From contig NZ_BBYJ01000017.1 in assembly GCF_001528665.1 (NCBI RefSeq), forward strand, positions 348,828 through 412,827: a stretch of DNA of 64,000 nt, read 5' to 3'. Below are positions 56,262 to 64,000 of the stretch, piece by piece. Origin of the DNA: Microtetraspora malaysiensis. Its GTDB lineage: Bacteria > Actinomycetota > Actinomycetes > Streptosporangiales > Streptosporangiaceae. Each line of letters opens with the position of its first letter. The stretch's first letter is position 1. The notes below the pieces were generated by a model. That model was not told where the DNA came from. It did not search any database and was given only the letters and a program-made list of their open reading frames with translations. A program made the position numbers and the translations under genes.

Positions 56262-56510
56262 TCAGGCGGTCAGCGCCGCGCGCAGGCGGGCCTCGTCCAC
56301 CCGCCAGAAGTCGTGCTGGACCCCGTCGACCAGGGTGACCGGGATCATCTCCCAGTACTTGGCGTAATCCTCCTCAGAGGCGGTGATGTCCCGCTCCTCC
56401 CACGGCACGCCGAGTTCCGCGGCCACGCGCTCGATGACGGCGCGCGCGTCGTCGCAGAGGTGACAGCCGGGTTTGCCGAGGAGAGTGATCCGATGCTCGC
56501 GGGGTGCCAT
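56262..56510 (-). CDS. Glutaredoxin-like protein (Rv0508-like)
   Basis: 82 residues. A thioredoxin-fold redox protein: LLGKPGCHLCDDARAVIERV carries the CxxC site (CHLC), followed by a cis-proline region MIPVTLVDGVQHD. It belongs to the DUF836/glutaredoxin-like group and matches the position of mycobacterial Rv0508 just before hemA. It probably reduces disulfides in the cytosol. Being next to the redox-sensing Rex operon is suggestive but not proof of a link. Confidence 0.85.
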   Translation of the reverse strand: MAPREHRITLLGKPGCHLCDDARAVIERVAAELGVPWEERDITASEEDYAKYWEMIPVTLVDGVQHDFWRVDEARLRAALTA

Positions 56511-56813
56511 GCGGCCAGCCTATTGGGCGCTCCCCGCGGTCCTTTCGCGATGCTGTGCCCACGCCGAGCCCACGCCGAGCCCGTGCCGTGCCGCTGCCGT
56601 GCCGTGCCCGGCGACGGCGCGGTGCGTGCGCGGGGCAGAGGCGACCTCAGGGCGAGTTGGAGACCGCACACCTGCTTTGGGACAGTGAACGGGACACCGA
56701 CTTTGTGCATCTCTTCACAAAGGCACTAACCTGTAGGAACGCGAAATCGGTTACATCCGCTCGTACGGCCGGGGGGCGTCCTCCGGCAGTCCGTCCCCCT
56801 GGAGCACCGGCAA
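56511..56813. other. Intergenic region: divergent promoters for the glutaredoxin and rex genes
   Basis: 303 bases with no credible gene. It holds the Rex operator at 56703-56720. A possible rex promoter is TTGTGC (56703-56708) and TAACCT (56727-56732) with 18-base spacing, so Rex would cover the -35. A repetitive GCCGAGCCC/GTGCCGTGCCG patch lies around 56565-56615. The glutaredoxin promoter is not identifiable. Confidence 0.5.
56703..56720 (+). promoter_or_regulatory. Rex operator (ROP)
   Basis: TTGTGCATCTCTTCACAA is an 18-bp inverted repeat, TTGTG-N8-CACAA. The right half TTCACAA is the perfect Rex half-site and the left TTGTGCA has one mismatch from TTGTGAA. It lies 94 bases before rex. 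In S. coelicolor Rex represses its own rex-hemACD operon through such a site when NADH/NAD+ is low. The same autoregulation is expected here. Confidence 0.85.
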
Positions 56814-57551
56814 GTGACCCGCCGTATCCCTCAAGCGCGTGAGCGTGGCATTCCCGATGCGACGGTCGCGAGACTGCCGCTCTATCTGCGTGCGTTGAAC
56901 GGGCTCGCTGAGCGCGGCACCGCCACAGTGAGCTCGGAGGACCTGGCGGTCGCGGCCGGGGTGAACTCGGCGAAGCTCCGCAAGGACCTCTCCCACCTCG
57001 GCTCGTACGGCACGCGCGGGGTCGGATACGACGTCCAGTACCTGATCTACCAGATCTCCCGTGAGCTAGGTCTCACCCAGGATTGGGCCGTCGCCATCGT
57101 GGGGGTGGGTAACCTCGGGCGAGCGCTCGCGAACTATGGGGGGTTCGTGTCCCGCGGCTTCCGGGTCGCGGGCCTCTTCGACGCCGACCCCGCGGTGGTG
57201 GGTGAGCGCATCGCCGGGCTCGTGGTGGAACATGCCGACGGCCTGGAGTCAGTGATCAGGAAGCGCGGGGTGTCCATCGTGGTGATCGCGACGCCGGCGA
57301 CGGCGGCGCAGCAGGTCTGTGACCGCGTCATCGCCGCAGGGGTCACCAGTATTTTGAACTTCGCCCCCGTGGTGCTGACGGTGCCGGATGACGTTGATGT
57401 CCGTAAAGTCGATTTGTCCATTGAACTGCAGATTCTTGCGTTCCACGAGCAGCGTAAGGCGAGTGGAGGGCCCATGATGGGCGATGAGTGGCCCGATGAG
57501 GTGGTCGTAGTGAGTGAGCGCGGGGCGGCGCTGGGCGAGGCGAGCCAATGA
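56814..57551 (+). CDS. rex: Redox-sensing transcriptional repressor Rex
   Basis: 245 residues from GTG 56814. N-terminal winged HTH: RLPLYLRALNGLAERGTATVSSEDLA, NSAKLRKDLSHLGSYGTRGVGYDV. C-terminal Rossmann domain: VAIVGVGNLGRALANY (NAD(H)-binding) and GLFDADPAVVGERIAG, ending with the domain-swap helix IELQILAFHEQRK. Rex senses the NADH/NAD+ ratio and represses respiratory and haem genes. It overlaps hemA in ATGA and has a Rex operator upstream, so it is the first gene of an autoregulated haem operon. Confidence 0.97.
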   Translation: MTRRIPQARERGIPDATVARLPLYLRALNGLAERGTATVSSEDLAVAAGVNSAKLRKDLSHLGSYGTRGVGYDVQYLIYQISRELGLTQDWAVAIVGVGNLGRALANYGGFVSRGFRVAGLFDADPAVVGERIAGLVVEHADGLESVIRKRGVSIVVIATPATAAQQVCDRVIAAGVTSILNFAPVVLTVPDDVDVRKVDLSIELQILAFHEQRKASGGPMMGDEWPDEVVVVSERGAALGEASQ

Positions 57552-58855
57552 GCATCCTCGTCGTCGGCCTCAGCCACCGCACGGCTCCGGTGGCCCTCCT
57601 CGAACGCGTCTCCGTGAGCGGGGACGCCCTCGTCAAGCTGCTCCTCGACGTGCGCGACGAGGCCACCGTGTCCGAGGTGATGGTCGTCTCGACCTGCAAC
57701 CGGGTCGAGATCTACGCCGACGTGGACCGCTTCCACGGAGCGGTGACGGCCGTCACCGACCTGCTCGCCAACCACTGCGGCATCCCGCAGGAGCAGCTCA
57801 CCCCGCACCTCTACGTGCAGTACGAGGACCGCGCCGTGCACCACCTGTTCTCGGTGGCCTGCGGCCTCGACTCGATGGTCGTCGGCGAGGGGCAGATCCT
57901 CGGTCAGATCCGCGTGGCGCTCAAGCTGGCCCAGGATCAGGACACCGTGGGCTCGATTCTCAACGAGCTCTTCCAGCAGGCCCTGCGCGTCGGCAAGCGC
58001 GCGCACGCCGACACCGCCATCGACCGGGCGGGCGCGTCGCTCGTCGGCGTCGGCCTGACCCTCGCCGAGCGCGAGCTCGGCCCGATCACCGGGATGCGGG
58101 CGCTGGTCGTCGGGGCGGGCTCGATGAGCGCGCTGGCGGCGGCCACCCTGGTCCGTTCCGGCGTGACCGACATCGTCATCGCCAACCGCACCTACGAGCG
58201 CGCCGTACGGCTGGCCGAGTCCGTCGCCGGGCGCGCGGTGCGCCTGGACGACGTCGCCGCCGAGATCGCGGAGGCTGATCTCGTCATCTCCTGCACCGGC
58301 GCCGGGACGTGCCTGATCACCCCGGACACGGTCGCCGGCGCGGTGGGCCGCGGCCGCGACCTGTTCCTCCTCGACCTGGCCCTGCCGCACGACGTCGACC
58401 CCGACGTACGGGCGCTGCCCGGCGTGACGCTGGTCGACCTGGAGTCCATGCAGCAGGCCGGGGTCGCCGACGACATCGGCGACGGCGGCCGGGCCGAGGC
58501 CATCGCGGCGGTTCAGGCGATCGTCACCGAGGAGGTGGCCGCCTACCTGGAGGCCGCGCGCGCGGCCCGGGTGACGCCCACGGTGGTGGCGCTGCGCAGC
58601 AAGGCCGCCGAGGTGGTCGAGGCCGAGATGGGCCGGCTGATCTCCCGCGTCCCCGAACTGGAGGGACGTCTGCGCGACGAGGTCACGCAGACCGTCAACC
58701 GGGTCGTGGACAAGCTGCTCCACGAGCCGACCGTACGCGTGAAGCGGCTGGCGTCCTCGCCCGGCGGCGACCAGTACGCGGACGCGCTCCGTGAGCTGTT
58801 CAACCTGGACCCGTTGAAGCCCGAGGCCGTGTCACGGATGGAGGTCGAGTCATGA
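57548..58855 (+). CDS. hemA: Glutamyl-tRNA reductase
   Basis: 435 residues; ATG 57548 overlaps the rex stop. The active-site cysteine is Cys50 in VMVVSTCNRVEIYA, preceded by GLSHRTAPVALLE. The NADPH-binding domain is ALVVGAGSMSALAAATL, with VIANRTYERAVRLAE after it. It reduces glutamyl-tRNA to glutamate-1-semialdehyde, the first committed step of the C5 route. It also shares the ATGA overlap with hemC. Confidence 0.97.
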   Translation: MSILVVGLSHRTAPVALLERVSVSGDALVKLLLDVRDEATVSEVMVVSTCNRVEIYADVDRFHGAVTAVTDLLANHCGIPQEQLTPHLYVQYEDRAVHHLFSVACGLDSMVVGEGQILGQIRVALKLAQDQDTVGSILNELFQQALRVGKRAHADTAIDRAGASLVGVGLTLAERELGPITGMRALVVGAGSMSALAAATLVRSGVTDIVIANRTYERAVRLAESVAGRAVRLDDVAAEIAEADLVISCTGAGTCLITPDTVAGAVGRGRDLFLLDLALPHDVDPDVRALPGVTLVDLESMQQAGVADDIGDGGRAEAIAAVQAIVTEEVAAYLEAARAARVTPTVVALRSKAAEVVEAEMGRLISRVPELEGRLRDEVTQTVNRVVDKLLHEPTVRVKRLASSPGGDQYADALRELFNLDPLKPEAVSRMEVES

Positions 58856-59763
58856 CCGCTCCTTTGAGGATGGGTACCCGCAAGAGCGAGTTGGCCACGA
58901 CCCAGTCGGGCCTGGTGGCCAAGCGGCTCACCGAGCTGACCGGGCGCGCGGTGGAACTCGTCGGCATCACCACGTTCGGTGACGTCTCCCGGGCGAACCT
59001 CACCCAGCTCGGCGGCACCGGCGTGTTCGTCAGCGAACTGCGCAACAAGCTGATCGACGGTGAGATCGACTTCGCCGTCCACTCGCTCAAGGACCTCCCG
59101 ACGGCCGACGATCCCCGGATCACGCTCGTCGCCACGGCGCTGCGCGAGGATCCGCGTGACGCGCTGGTGAGCTCCGCCAAGCTGGCCGACCTGGCGCCCG
59201 GCGCCAGGGTGGGCACCGGGTCGCCGCGCCGTGTCGCGCAGCTCCGTGCCCTGCGGCCGGATCTCCACTACGTCCCGATCAGGGGAAACGCGCCCACACG
59301 GATCGGCAAGATCGCCGCCGGTGAGCTGGACGCCGTCGTGCTGGCCACCGCCGGCCTGCGCCGTCTGGGGCGCGACGGCGAGATCTCGCAGATCTTCGAG
59401 GTCGACGAGGTGCTTCCGGCGCCCGGTCAGGGGGCGCTCGCGGTCGAGTGCTCGTCCGACCGCGCCGACCTGATCGAGTTGCTGGGCGTCCTCGACGACC
59501 CGCGAACCCGCACGGCGGTTACCGCGGAGCGCGCCGTGCTTTCCGCCCTCGAAGCCGGTTGTGCGGCACCAGTAGGTGCTTTCGCCTCGGATGACGGGCA
59601 CATTCTCAACCTGACCGCGACCGTCGTCGCCATCGACGGCGTGCGGTCAGTGCGCAAGTCCACCTCCGGACCCCGTCTGGCGGCCATGGACCTCGGCCGT
59701 GATCTCGCGGCCGCCATGATCGCCGAGGGGGCCGGCACATTGATGGGGGAGCAGGCCCATTGA
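58852..59763 (+). CDS. hemC: Porphobilinogen deaminase (hydroxymethylbilane synthase)
   Basis: 303 residues. RMGTRKSELATTQSGLVAKRL at the N-terminus, DFAVHSLKDLPT, GNAPTRIGKIA, and the cofactor-bearing cysteine in ALEAGCAAPVGAFA. It joins four porphobilinogens into hydroxymethylbilane, using a dipyrromethane cofactor bound to that cysteine. The start overlaps hemA, and the stop overlaps the TTG start of hemD. Confidence 0.97.
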   Translation: MTAPLRMGTRKSELATTQSGLVAKRLTELTGRAVELVGITTFGDVSRANLTQLGGTGVFVSELRNKLIDGEIDFAVHSLKDLPTADDPRITLVATALREDPRDALVSSAKLADLAPGARVGTGSPRRVAQLRALRPDLHYVPIRGNAPTRIGKIAAGELDAVVLATAGLRRLGRDGEISQIFEVDEVLPAPGQGALAVECSSDRADLIELLGVLDDPRTRTAVTAERAVLSALEAGCAAPVGAFASDDGHILNLTATVVAIDGVRSVRKSTSGPRLAAMDLGRDLAAAMIAEGAGTLMGEQAH

Positions 59764-61346
59764 GCCCCAATACCGTTCCAGAGCCCCGATCGGGTTTCGT
59801 CGCCTTCGTCGGCGCCGGCCCCGGTGACGAGAACCTGCTCACATTGCGTGGCGCCGACCTGCTGGGCAGGGCGGACGTCGTTGTGCTCGACCAGCAGGCG
59901 CACGCCCCGCTGCTGCGGCACTGCCGCGAGGGCGTCGAAGTGGTGGACATCTCCGCGGACGCCGCGGAGAACTCGATATCGCTGAAGACGCTGCAGGACG
60001 CCAAGTCCGGACGGACGGTCGTGCGGGTGTGCCCGGGCGACCCGTCGTTCTTCTCCTCCGTGGTGGAGGAGGTCGCGGCCTGCGCCAAGGCCGACGTGGA
60101 CTTCGAGATCGTTCCCGGGGTCCCGCCGGCGACGGCCGTGCTCACCTACGCGGGCATCCCGCCAGCGGTGGCCGTCTCCGAGTTCCGCATCGTCGACGCC
60201 GCCCAGGTGGACGACTGGGCGCGGCACGCCGGGTGCGAGGGCACCCTGGTGATCTACAACGGCGTCGCCGAGGCCGTGCCGATCGCCAAGGCGCTGATCG
60301 CCGCGGGCAAGCCGGACACCACGCCGGTTGCGGTGACCAGCGAGGGCACCACCACCGAGCAGTTCACCGTCGTGTCGTCGCTCGGCCGCCTCGGCCCCGA
60401 CCTCAAGCACGCGGGCATGACCGAGCCGGCGCTCATCGTCGTCGGCGACGCGGTCGGCATGCGTGACCGCCTGTCGTGGTTCGAGACCAAGCCGCTGTTC
60501 GGCTGGCGAGTCCTGGTGCCGCGCACCAAGGAGCAGGCCGAGGGCCTGTCCGAGCAGCTCCGTTCGTACGGCGCGGTACCGGAGGAGGTGCCGACGATCT
60601 CCGTCGAGCCGCCCCGGACGCCGCAGCAGATGGACCGCGCCATCAAGGGCCTGGTCACCGGCCGCTACGAGTGGGTCGCCTTCACCAGCGCCAACGCGGT
60701 CAAGGCGGTGCGGGAGAAGTTCGAGGAGTACGGCCTGGACGCGCGGGCGTTCGCCGGGCTGAAGGTCGCCGCCGTCGGCGGCGCGACGTCCCGGGCCCTC
60801 GTCGAGTTCGGCGTGAGGCCCGACCTGGTCCCGACCGGCGAGCAGTCGTCCGAGGGCCTGCTCGCGGAGTGGCCGCCGTACGACTCGATGCTCGACCCGA
60901 TCAACCGCGTCCTGCTGCCCCGGGCGGACATCGCGACCGAGACGCTGGTCGCGGGCCTCACCGAGCTGGGCTGGGAGTGCGACGACGTGACCGCGTACCG
61001 CACGGTGCGCGCGGCGCCGCCGCCGGCCCCGATCCGGGAGGCGATCAAGGGCGGCGGCTTCGACGCGGTGCTGTTCACCTCGTCGTCCACGGTGCGGAAC
61101 CTGGTCGGCATCGCCGGCAAGCCGCACAACGTGACCGTGATCGCCGTGATCGGGCCGCAGACGGCCAAGACCGCCGAGGAGTTCGGGCTGCGGGTCGACG
61201 TGATGGCCGACAGGCCGTCCGCCTCCGCGCTCGCGGCGGCCCTGGCGGAGTACGGTGCCAAGCAGCGGCACGCGGCCATCTCGGCCGGTGAGATGCCGCG
61301 CAGGCCCTCACAGAACCGCAGAGGGGCGCGCCGGCGCTTCAAGTGA
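59760..61346 (+). CDS. hemD: SUMT-like/uroporphyrinogen-III synthase fusion
   Basis: 528 residues from TTG 59760. The C-terminal ~270 residues are uroporphyrinogen-III synthase (HemD): GWRVLVPRTKEQAEGLSEQL, VAFTSANAVKAVREK and AVLFTSSSTVRNLVG. The N-terminal ~245 residues are a SAM-dependent uroporphyrinogen methyltransferase (CobA-type) fold: FVAFVGAGPGDENLLTLRGADLL, VPGVPPATAVLTYAGIP, but with GDPSFFSS where active enzymes have GGDPFVFGRG. The methylase half therefore looks degenerate. It closes the ring at hydroxymethylbilane. The fusion is usual in actinobacteria. Confidence 0.9.
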   Translation: MSPNTVPEPRSGFVAFVGAGPGDENLLTLRGADLLGRADVVVLDQQAHAPLLRHCREGVEVVDISADAAENSISLKTLQDAKSGRTVVRVCPGDPSFFSSVVEEVAACAKADVDFEIVPGVPPATAVLTYAGIPPAVAVSEFRIVDAAQVDDWARHAGCEGTLVIYNGVAEAVPIAKALIAAGKPDTTPVAVTSEGTTTEQFTVVSSLGRLGPDLKHAGMTEPALIVVGDAVGMRDRLSWFETKPLFGWRVLVPRTKEQAEGLSEQLRSYGAVPEEVPTISVEPPRTPQQMDRAIKGLVTGRYEWVAFTSANAVKAVREKFEEYGLDARAFAGLKVAAVGGATSRALVEFGVRPDLVPTGEQSSEGLLAEWPPYDSMLDPINRVLLPRADIATETLVAGLTELGWECDDVTAYRTVRAAPPPAPIREAIKGGGFDAVLFTSSSTVRNLVGIAGKPHNVTVIAVIGPQTAKTAEEFGLRVDVMADRPSASALAAALAEYGAKQRHAAISAGEMPRRPSQNRRGARRRFK

Positions 61347-61413
61347 TGTCACCTCGCCGGTGACCGCGCCGGCGCCGGTCCGGGTCCGTCCAGTCCGAGT
61401 GGAGAAGACGATC

Positions 61414-62403
61414 GTGAACGCTGAATTTCCGGCGGCCCGGCCGCGTCGGCTGCGCCGTACCGCCTCGATGCGCCGCCTGGTCGCCGGGACGCGTCTGCAC
61501 CCGGCCGACCTGATCCTGCCCGTGTTCGTCAAGGAGGGCGTCGCCGACCCGCAGCCGGTGGCGTCCATGCCGGGGGTCGTCCAGCACACCCGCGACTCGC
61601 TGCGCAAGGCCGTTCACGAGGCGGCGGAGGCGGGCGTCGGCGGGGTCATCCTGTTCGGCATCCCCCTGCACAAGGACGCGCGCGGCTCGGCGGCCGACGA
61701 CCCGCAGGGGATCGTCCAACTCGCGCTCGCCGATCTCGCCTCCGAGATCGGCGACGCGCTGGTCCTGATGACCGACACCTGCCTCGACGAGTACACCGAC
61801 CACGGCCACTGCGGCCTGCTGACCGACTCCGGCGAGGTGGACAACGACGCCACGCTGGAGCGGTACGCCTCCGCGGCCGTCGCCCAGGCGCGGGCGGGGT
61901 CACGGGTGATCGCGCCGAGCGGCATGATGGACGGCCAGGTCGGCGCGATCAGGCGGGCGCTCGACGCCGAGGGCTTCGCCGACGTGCCGATCCTCGCCTA
62001 CTCGGCGAAGTACGCCTCCGCGTTCTACGGGCCGTTCCGCGACGCCGCCGAATGCGCGCCGCAGTTCGGCGATCGCAGCGCGTACCAGCAGGACCCGGCC
62101 GGACCGGTCGGCGAGGCGCTGCGGGAGGTGCGGCTCGACCTCGCCGAGGGCGCGGACGCGGTGATGGTCAAGCCCGCGCTGCCGTACCTGGACATCCTCC
62201 GCCAGGTGCGCGACACGGTCGAGGTGCCCGTGGCGGCCTACCAGGTGAGCGGCGAGTACGCGATGATCGAGGCGGCGGCGGCGAACGGCTGGATCGACCG
62301 CGAGCGGACCATCATGGAGTCGCTCGTCGCGATCCGCAGGGCCGGCGCCGACATGATCCTGACCTACTGGGCCACCGAGGTCGCGCGGCGGCTCCGGGCA
62401 TAG
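61414..62403 (+). CDS. hemB: Delta-aminolevulinic acid dehydratase (porphobilinogen synthase)
   Basis: 329 residues from GTG 61414 (GGAGAAG 6 bases before); GTG 61399 is also in frame. It has LILPVFVKEGVADPQPVASMPGV-type N-terminal sequence, the metal-site region LVLMTDTCLDEYTDHGHCG with cysteines as in zinc-type enzymes, and the two active-site lysines in YSAKYASAFYGPFRD and VMVKPALPYLD. It condenses two aminolevulinates into porphobilinogen. It is 67 bases after hemD and the last of the five-gene rex operon. Confidence 0.97.
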   Translation: MNAEFPAARPRRLRRTASMRRLVAGTRLHPADLILPVFVKEGVADPQPVASMPGVVQHTRDSLRKAVHEAAEAGVGGVILFGIPLHKDARGSAADDPQGIVQLALADLASEIGDALVLMTDTCLDEYTDHGHCGLLTDSGEVDNDATLERYASAAVAQARAGSRVIAPSGMMDGQVGAIRRALDAEGFADVPILAYSAKYASAFYGPFRDAAECAPQFGDRSAYQQDPAGPVGEALREVRLDLAEGADAVMVKPALPYLDILRQVRDTVEVPVAAYQVSGEYAMIEAAAANGWIDRERTIMESLVAIRRAGADMILTYWATEVARRLRA

Positions 62404-62494
62404 CGCGCGTTCCACGGGGGGTGGCGCTGCGCGCGCTGATCCGTCAAGGGCATTATCAGGTACAGCAAACGAGCATCCGTGGGGGAGGAGCACG

Positions 62495-63139
62495 ATGGTG
62501 GGGGCACCGCTGGTCCGCCGTACGAAACGACGTGCGCATCGAAAGCCACGGAAAATCACATCTGTACTTGAATACGCCCAGCTCGGCTGGGCGAGCTGTC
62601 TTGGCGCCCACCCGCTCAGTGAGGGTGGGCGCGCCTGTTCCTGCGACCGGGTCGGCTGTCCCGACCCGGGCGCGCACCCGCTGTCCCCGGCGTGGCAGAT
62701 GGAGGCGACGGTGGACTCCGCCCGCCTCACGCGCTGGTGGGAGCACAACCCCGACGCGAACGTGATCCTGCCCACGGGCCGGGTGTTCGACGTGTTCGAC
62801 GTACCGTCCACCGCCGGAATGGCGGCCCTGGCCGCCATGGACGCCACCGGACAGGCCACGGGCCCGGTCGCCGAGAACGGCGACCGGGTCCTTTTCTATG
62901 TGGCCACCAGGGGCGCCCCCGAGGACGAGGACGAGTGGTGGTCCTGCCACCTCGACTGCGACCCGGCGACGATCGAGGCCTCCCCGGGACTGCGCTGGCA
63001 CTGCCGCGACAGCTATGTGCTCGCCCCGCCCTCGACGCTGCTGAGCGGCGCGACGGCGAGCTGGCTGCGGCCGCCGGACGGGCGTCCCCTCCCCGACCCG
63101 CTCCGCGTCCTGGACCTGCTCGTCGACGCCTGCGAGTGA
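62495..63139 (+). CDS. Prim-Pol N-terminal-domain-like protein
   Basis: 214 residues from ATG 62495, preceded by GGGGGAGGAG. It resembles the N-terminal domain of bifunctional DNA primase/polymerases: [20 protein letters not shown], then [20 protein letters not shown], a CxC...C cluster that may bind zinc, and the strand [21 protein letters not shown] in the place of the catalytic GLVVVDxD motif. Here DVFDV replaces DxD, so activity is uncertain. Similar short proteins without a helicase part are common in actinobacteria and of unknown function. It lies between hemB and hemL. Confidence 0.75.
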   Translation: MVGAPLVRRTKRRAHRKPRKITSVLEYAQLGWASCLGAHPLSEGGRACSCDRVGCPDPGAHPLSPAWQMEATVDSARLTRWWEHNPDANVILPTGRVFDVFDVPSTAGMAALAAMDATGQATGPVAENGDRVLFYVATRGAPEDEDEWWSCHLDCDPATIEASPGLRWHCRDSYVLAPPSTLLSGATASWLRPPDGRPLPDPLRVLDLLVDACE

Positions 63140-63173
63140 GAGGTCGTCATGCGCCGCCCGTAGGCTGGGAGGC

Positions 63174-64000
63174 GTGAGCCGTACGGAGAAGTCAGCGGAA
63201 CTGTTCGAGCGGGCGCGGCGGATCGTGCCCGGTGGCGTCAACTCCCCGGTGCGCGCGTTCGGCGCGGTCGGGGGAGTGCCGAGGTTCATGGCCTCGGGCC
63301 AGGGGCCCTACATCACCGACGTGGACGGCAACCGCTACGTCGATCTGGTGTGCTCCTGGGGGCCGATGATCCTCGGCCATCGCCATCCGGCCGTGATGGA
63401 GGCCGTCGAGGGCGCGCTGGCGCGGGGGTTGTCGTTCGGTACGGCGACCGAGGGCGAGGTCCTGCTCGCCGAGGAGATCGCCTCCCGGGTCGCCCCCGTG
63501 GAGAAGGTCCGGCTGGTCAGCTCCGGCACCGAGGCCACCATGTCGGCGGTGCGGCTCGCCCGTGGCTTCACCGGCCGATCGAAGATCATCAAGTTCGCCG
63601 GCTGCTACCACGGGCACGTGGACGCCCTGCTGGCGTCGGCGGGCTCGGGGCTGGTGACGTTCGGCCTCCCGGACACGCCCGGTGTGACCGGCGCGTCGGC
63701 CGCCGACACGATCGTCCTGCCGTACAACTCGGTCGAGGCGGTCGAGGAGGCGTTCCGCGCGTTCGAGATCGCGTGCGTCATCACCGAGGCGTGCCCGGCC
63801 AACATGGGCGTGGTCCCGCCGCTGCCCGGCTTCAACCAGCGGCTGCGCGAGCTGTGCACCGAGCACGGCGCGCTGCTGATCATCGACGAGGTGCTGACCG
63901 GTTTCCGCGTCTCCGCCGCCGGTTGGTACGGCCTCGACCCGGTCGAGGCCGATCTCATGACGTTCGGCAAGGTCATGGGCGGCGGGATGCCGGCCGCGGC
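63174..64000 (+). CDS. hemL: Glutamate-1-semialdehyde 2,1-aminomutase (3' end beyond the window)
   Basis: Incomplete: the frame is open at the right edge after about 275 codons. GTG 63174 is the start, with GGGAGG at 63167-63172. It has [32 protein letters not shown], the PLP-phosphate motif [25 protein letters not shown] and [12 protein letters not shown], and near the edge the PLP-lysine motif [11 protein letters not shown]. It converts glutamate-1-semialdehyde to aminolevulinate, the step after HemA. With rex-hemA-hemC-hemD-hemB this makes the C5 pathway to uroporphyrinogen III. Confidence 0.95.
   Translation, partial: MSRTEKSAELFERARRIVPGGVNSPVRAFGAVGGVPRFMASGQGPYITDVDGNRYVDLVCSWGPMILGHRHPAVMEAVEGALARGLSFGTATEGEVLLAEEIASRVAPVEKVRLVSSGTEATMSAVRLARGFTGRSKIIKFAGCYHGHVDALLASAGSGLVTFGLPDTPGVTGASAADTIVLPYNSVEAVEEAFRAFEIACVITEACPANMGVVPPLPGFNQRLRELCTEHGALLIIDEVLTGFRVSAAGWYGLDPVEADLMTFGKVMGGGMPAA

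Overview
The window is a chromosomal segment of a high-GC, Gram-positive actinobacterium, most likely of the Streptosporangiaceae/Nonomuraea type. The evidence is strong GC bias at third codon positions, frequent GTG and TTG starts, a Tad pilus cluster, a BldG/BldN developmental set, XRE-DUF397 pairs, an HspR/HAIR heat-shock operon, and a rex-hemACDB block in the order known from Streptomyces and Mycobacterium. I see no insertion sequence, prophage, CRISPR array, tRNA or rRNA. The family assignment is an inference from gene content, not a sequence match.

Layout. 1-4.6 kb: a tad pilus operon (tadA incomplete at the left edge, tadB, tadC, a DUF4244 Flp-like pilin, TadE-like and TadG-like proteins), interrupted by a 0.6-kb gene-free stretch carrying a cluster of DnaA boxes. 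4.7-7.0 kb: a convergent MrfA/YprA-like helicase. 7.2-10.8 kb: bldG, its ATP-binding anti-sigma partner and the proton-pumping pyrophosphatase hppA. 10.9-16.8 kb: a 33-residue membrane peptide, SixA-like phosphatase, FUSC transporter, serB, and an olsB-olsA ornithine-lipid pair. 17-26.8 kb: a secreted protein, a divergent QueA with an SDR, a GAF histidine kinase with its LuxR-type regulator, an orphan ABC ATPase, a TauE/SafE permease, an IclR regulator, a Rieske-DUF2231 protein and an HD hydrolase. 27-32.6 kb: an XRE/DUF397 pair, a CapA-like lipoprotein, TetR, and small or secreted proteins.

32.7-39.7 kb: a heat-shock operon dnaK-grpE-dnaJ-hspR-clpB, read leftwards from one promoter flanked by two HAIR elements. 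It has a 17-bp stem-loop between grpE and dnaJ. 39.7-46.6 kb: two tandem secreted paralogues, an ABC-2 exporter, proC, an MFS permease, acuC and a sugar-phosphatase-like protein of unknown class. 46.9-56.5 kb: the conserved developmental/envelope block: bdtA-like HTH protein, ribosomal protein bS22, epimerase, acyltransferase, Ser/Thr kinase, hydrolase, HAD phosphatase, rsbN, bldN, a membrane-ABM fusion protein and a glutaredoxin. 56.7-64 kb: a Rex operator, then rex-hemA-hemC-hemD-hemB with start/stop overlaps from rex to hemD, a Prim-Pol-like protein and hemL (incomplete at the right edge). Together these make the C5 tetrapyrrole pathway under redox control.

The observations I would look at first are the off-origin DnaA-box cluster, the repeated finding of tandem duplications that copy a gene's own stop codon (four genes), the membrane-ABM fusion with EYTMP repeats beside bldN, the tandem secreted paralogue pair beside dnaK, and the stem-loop inside the heat-shock operon.
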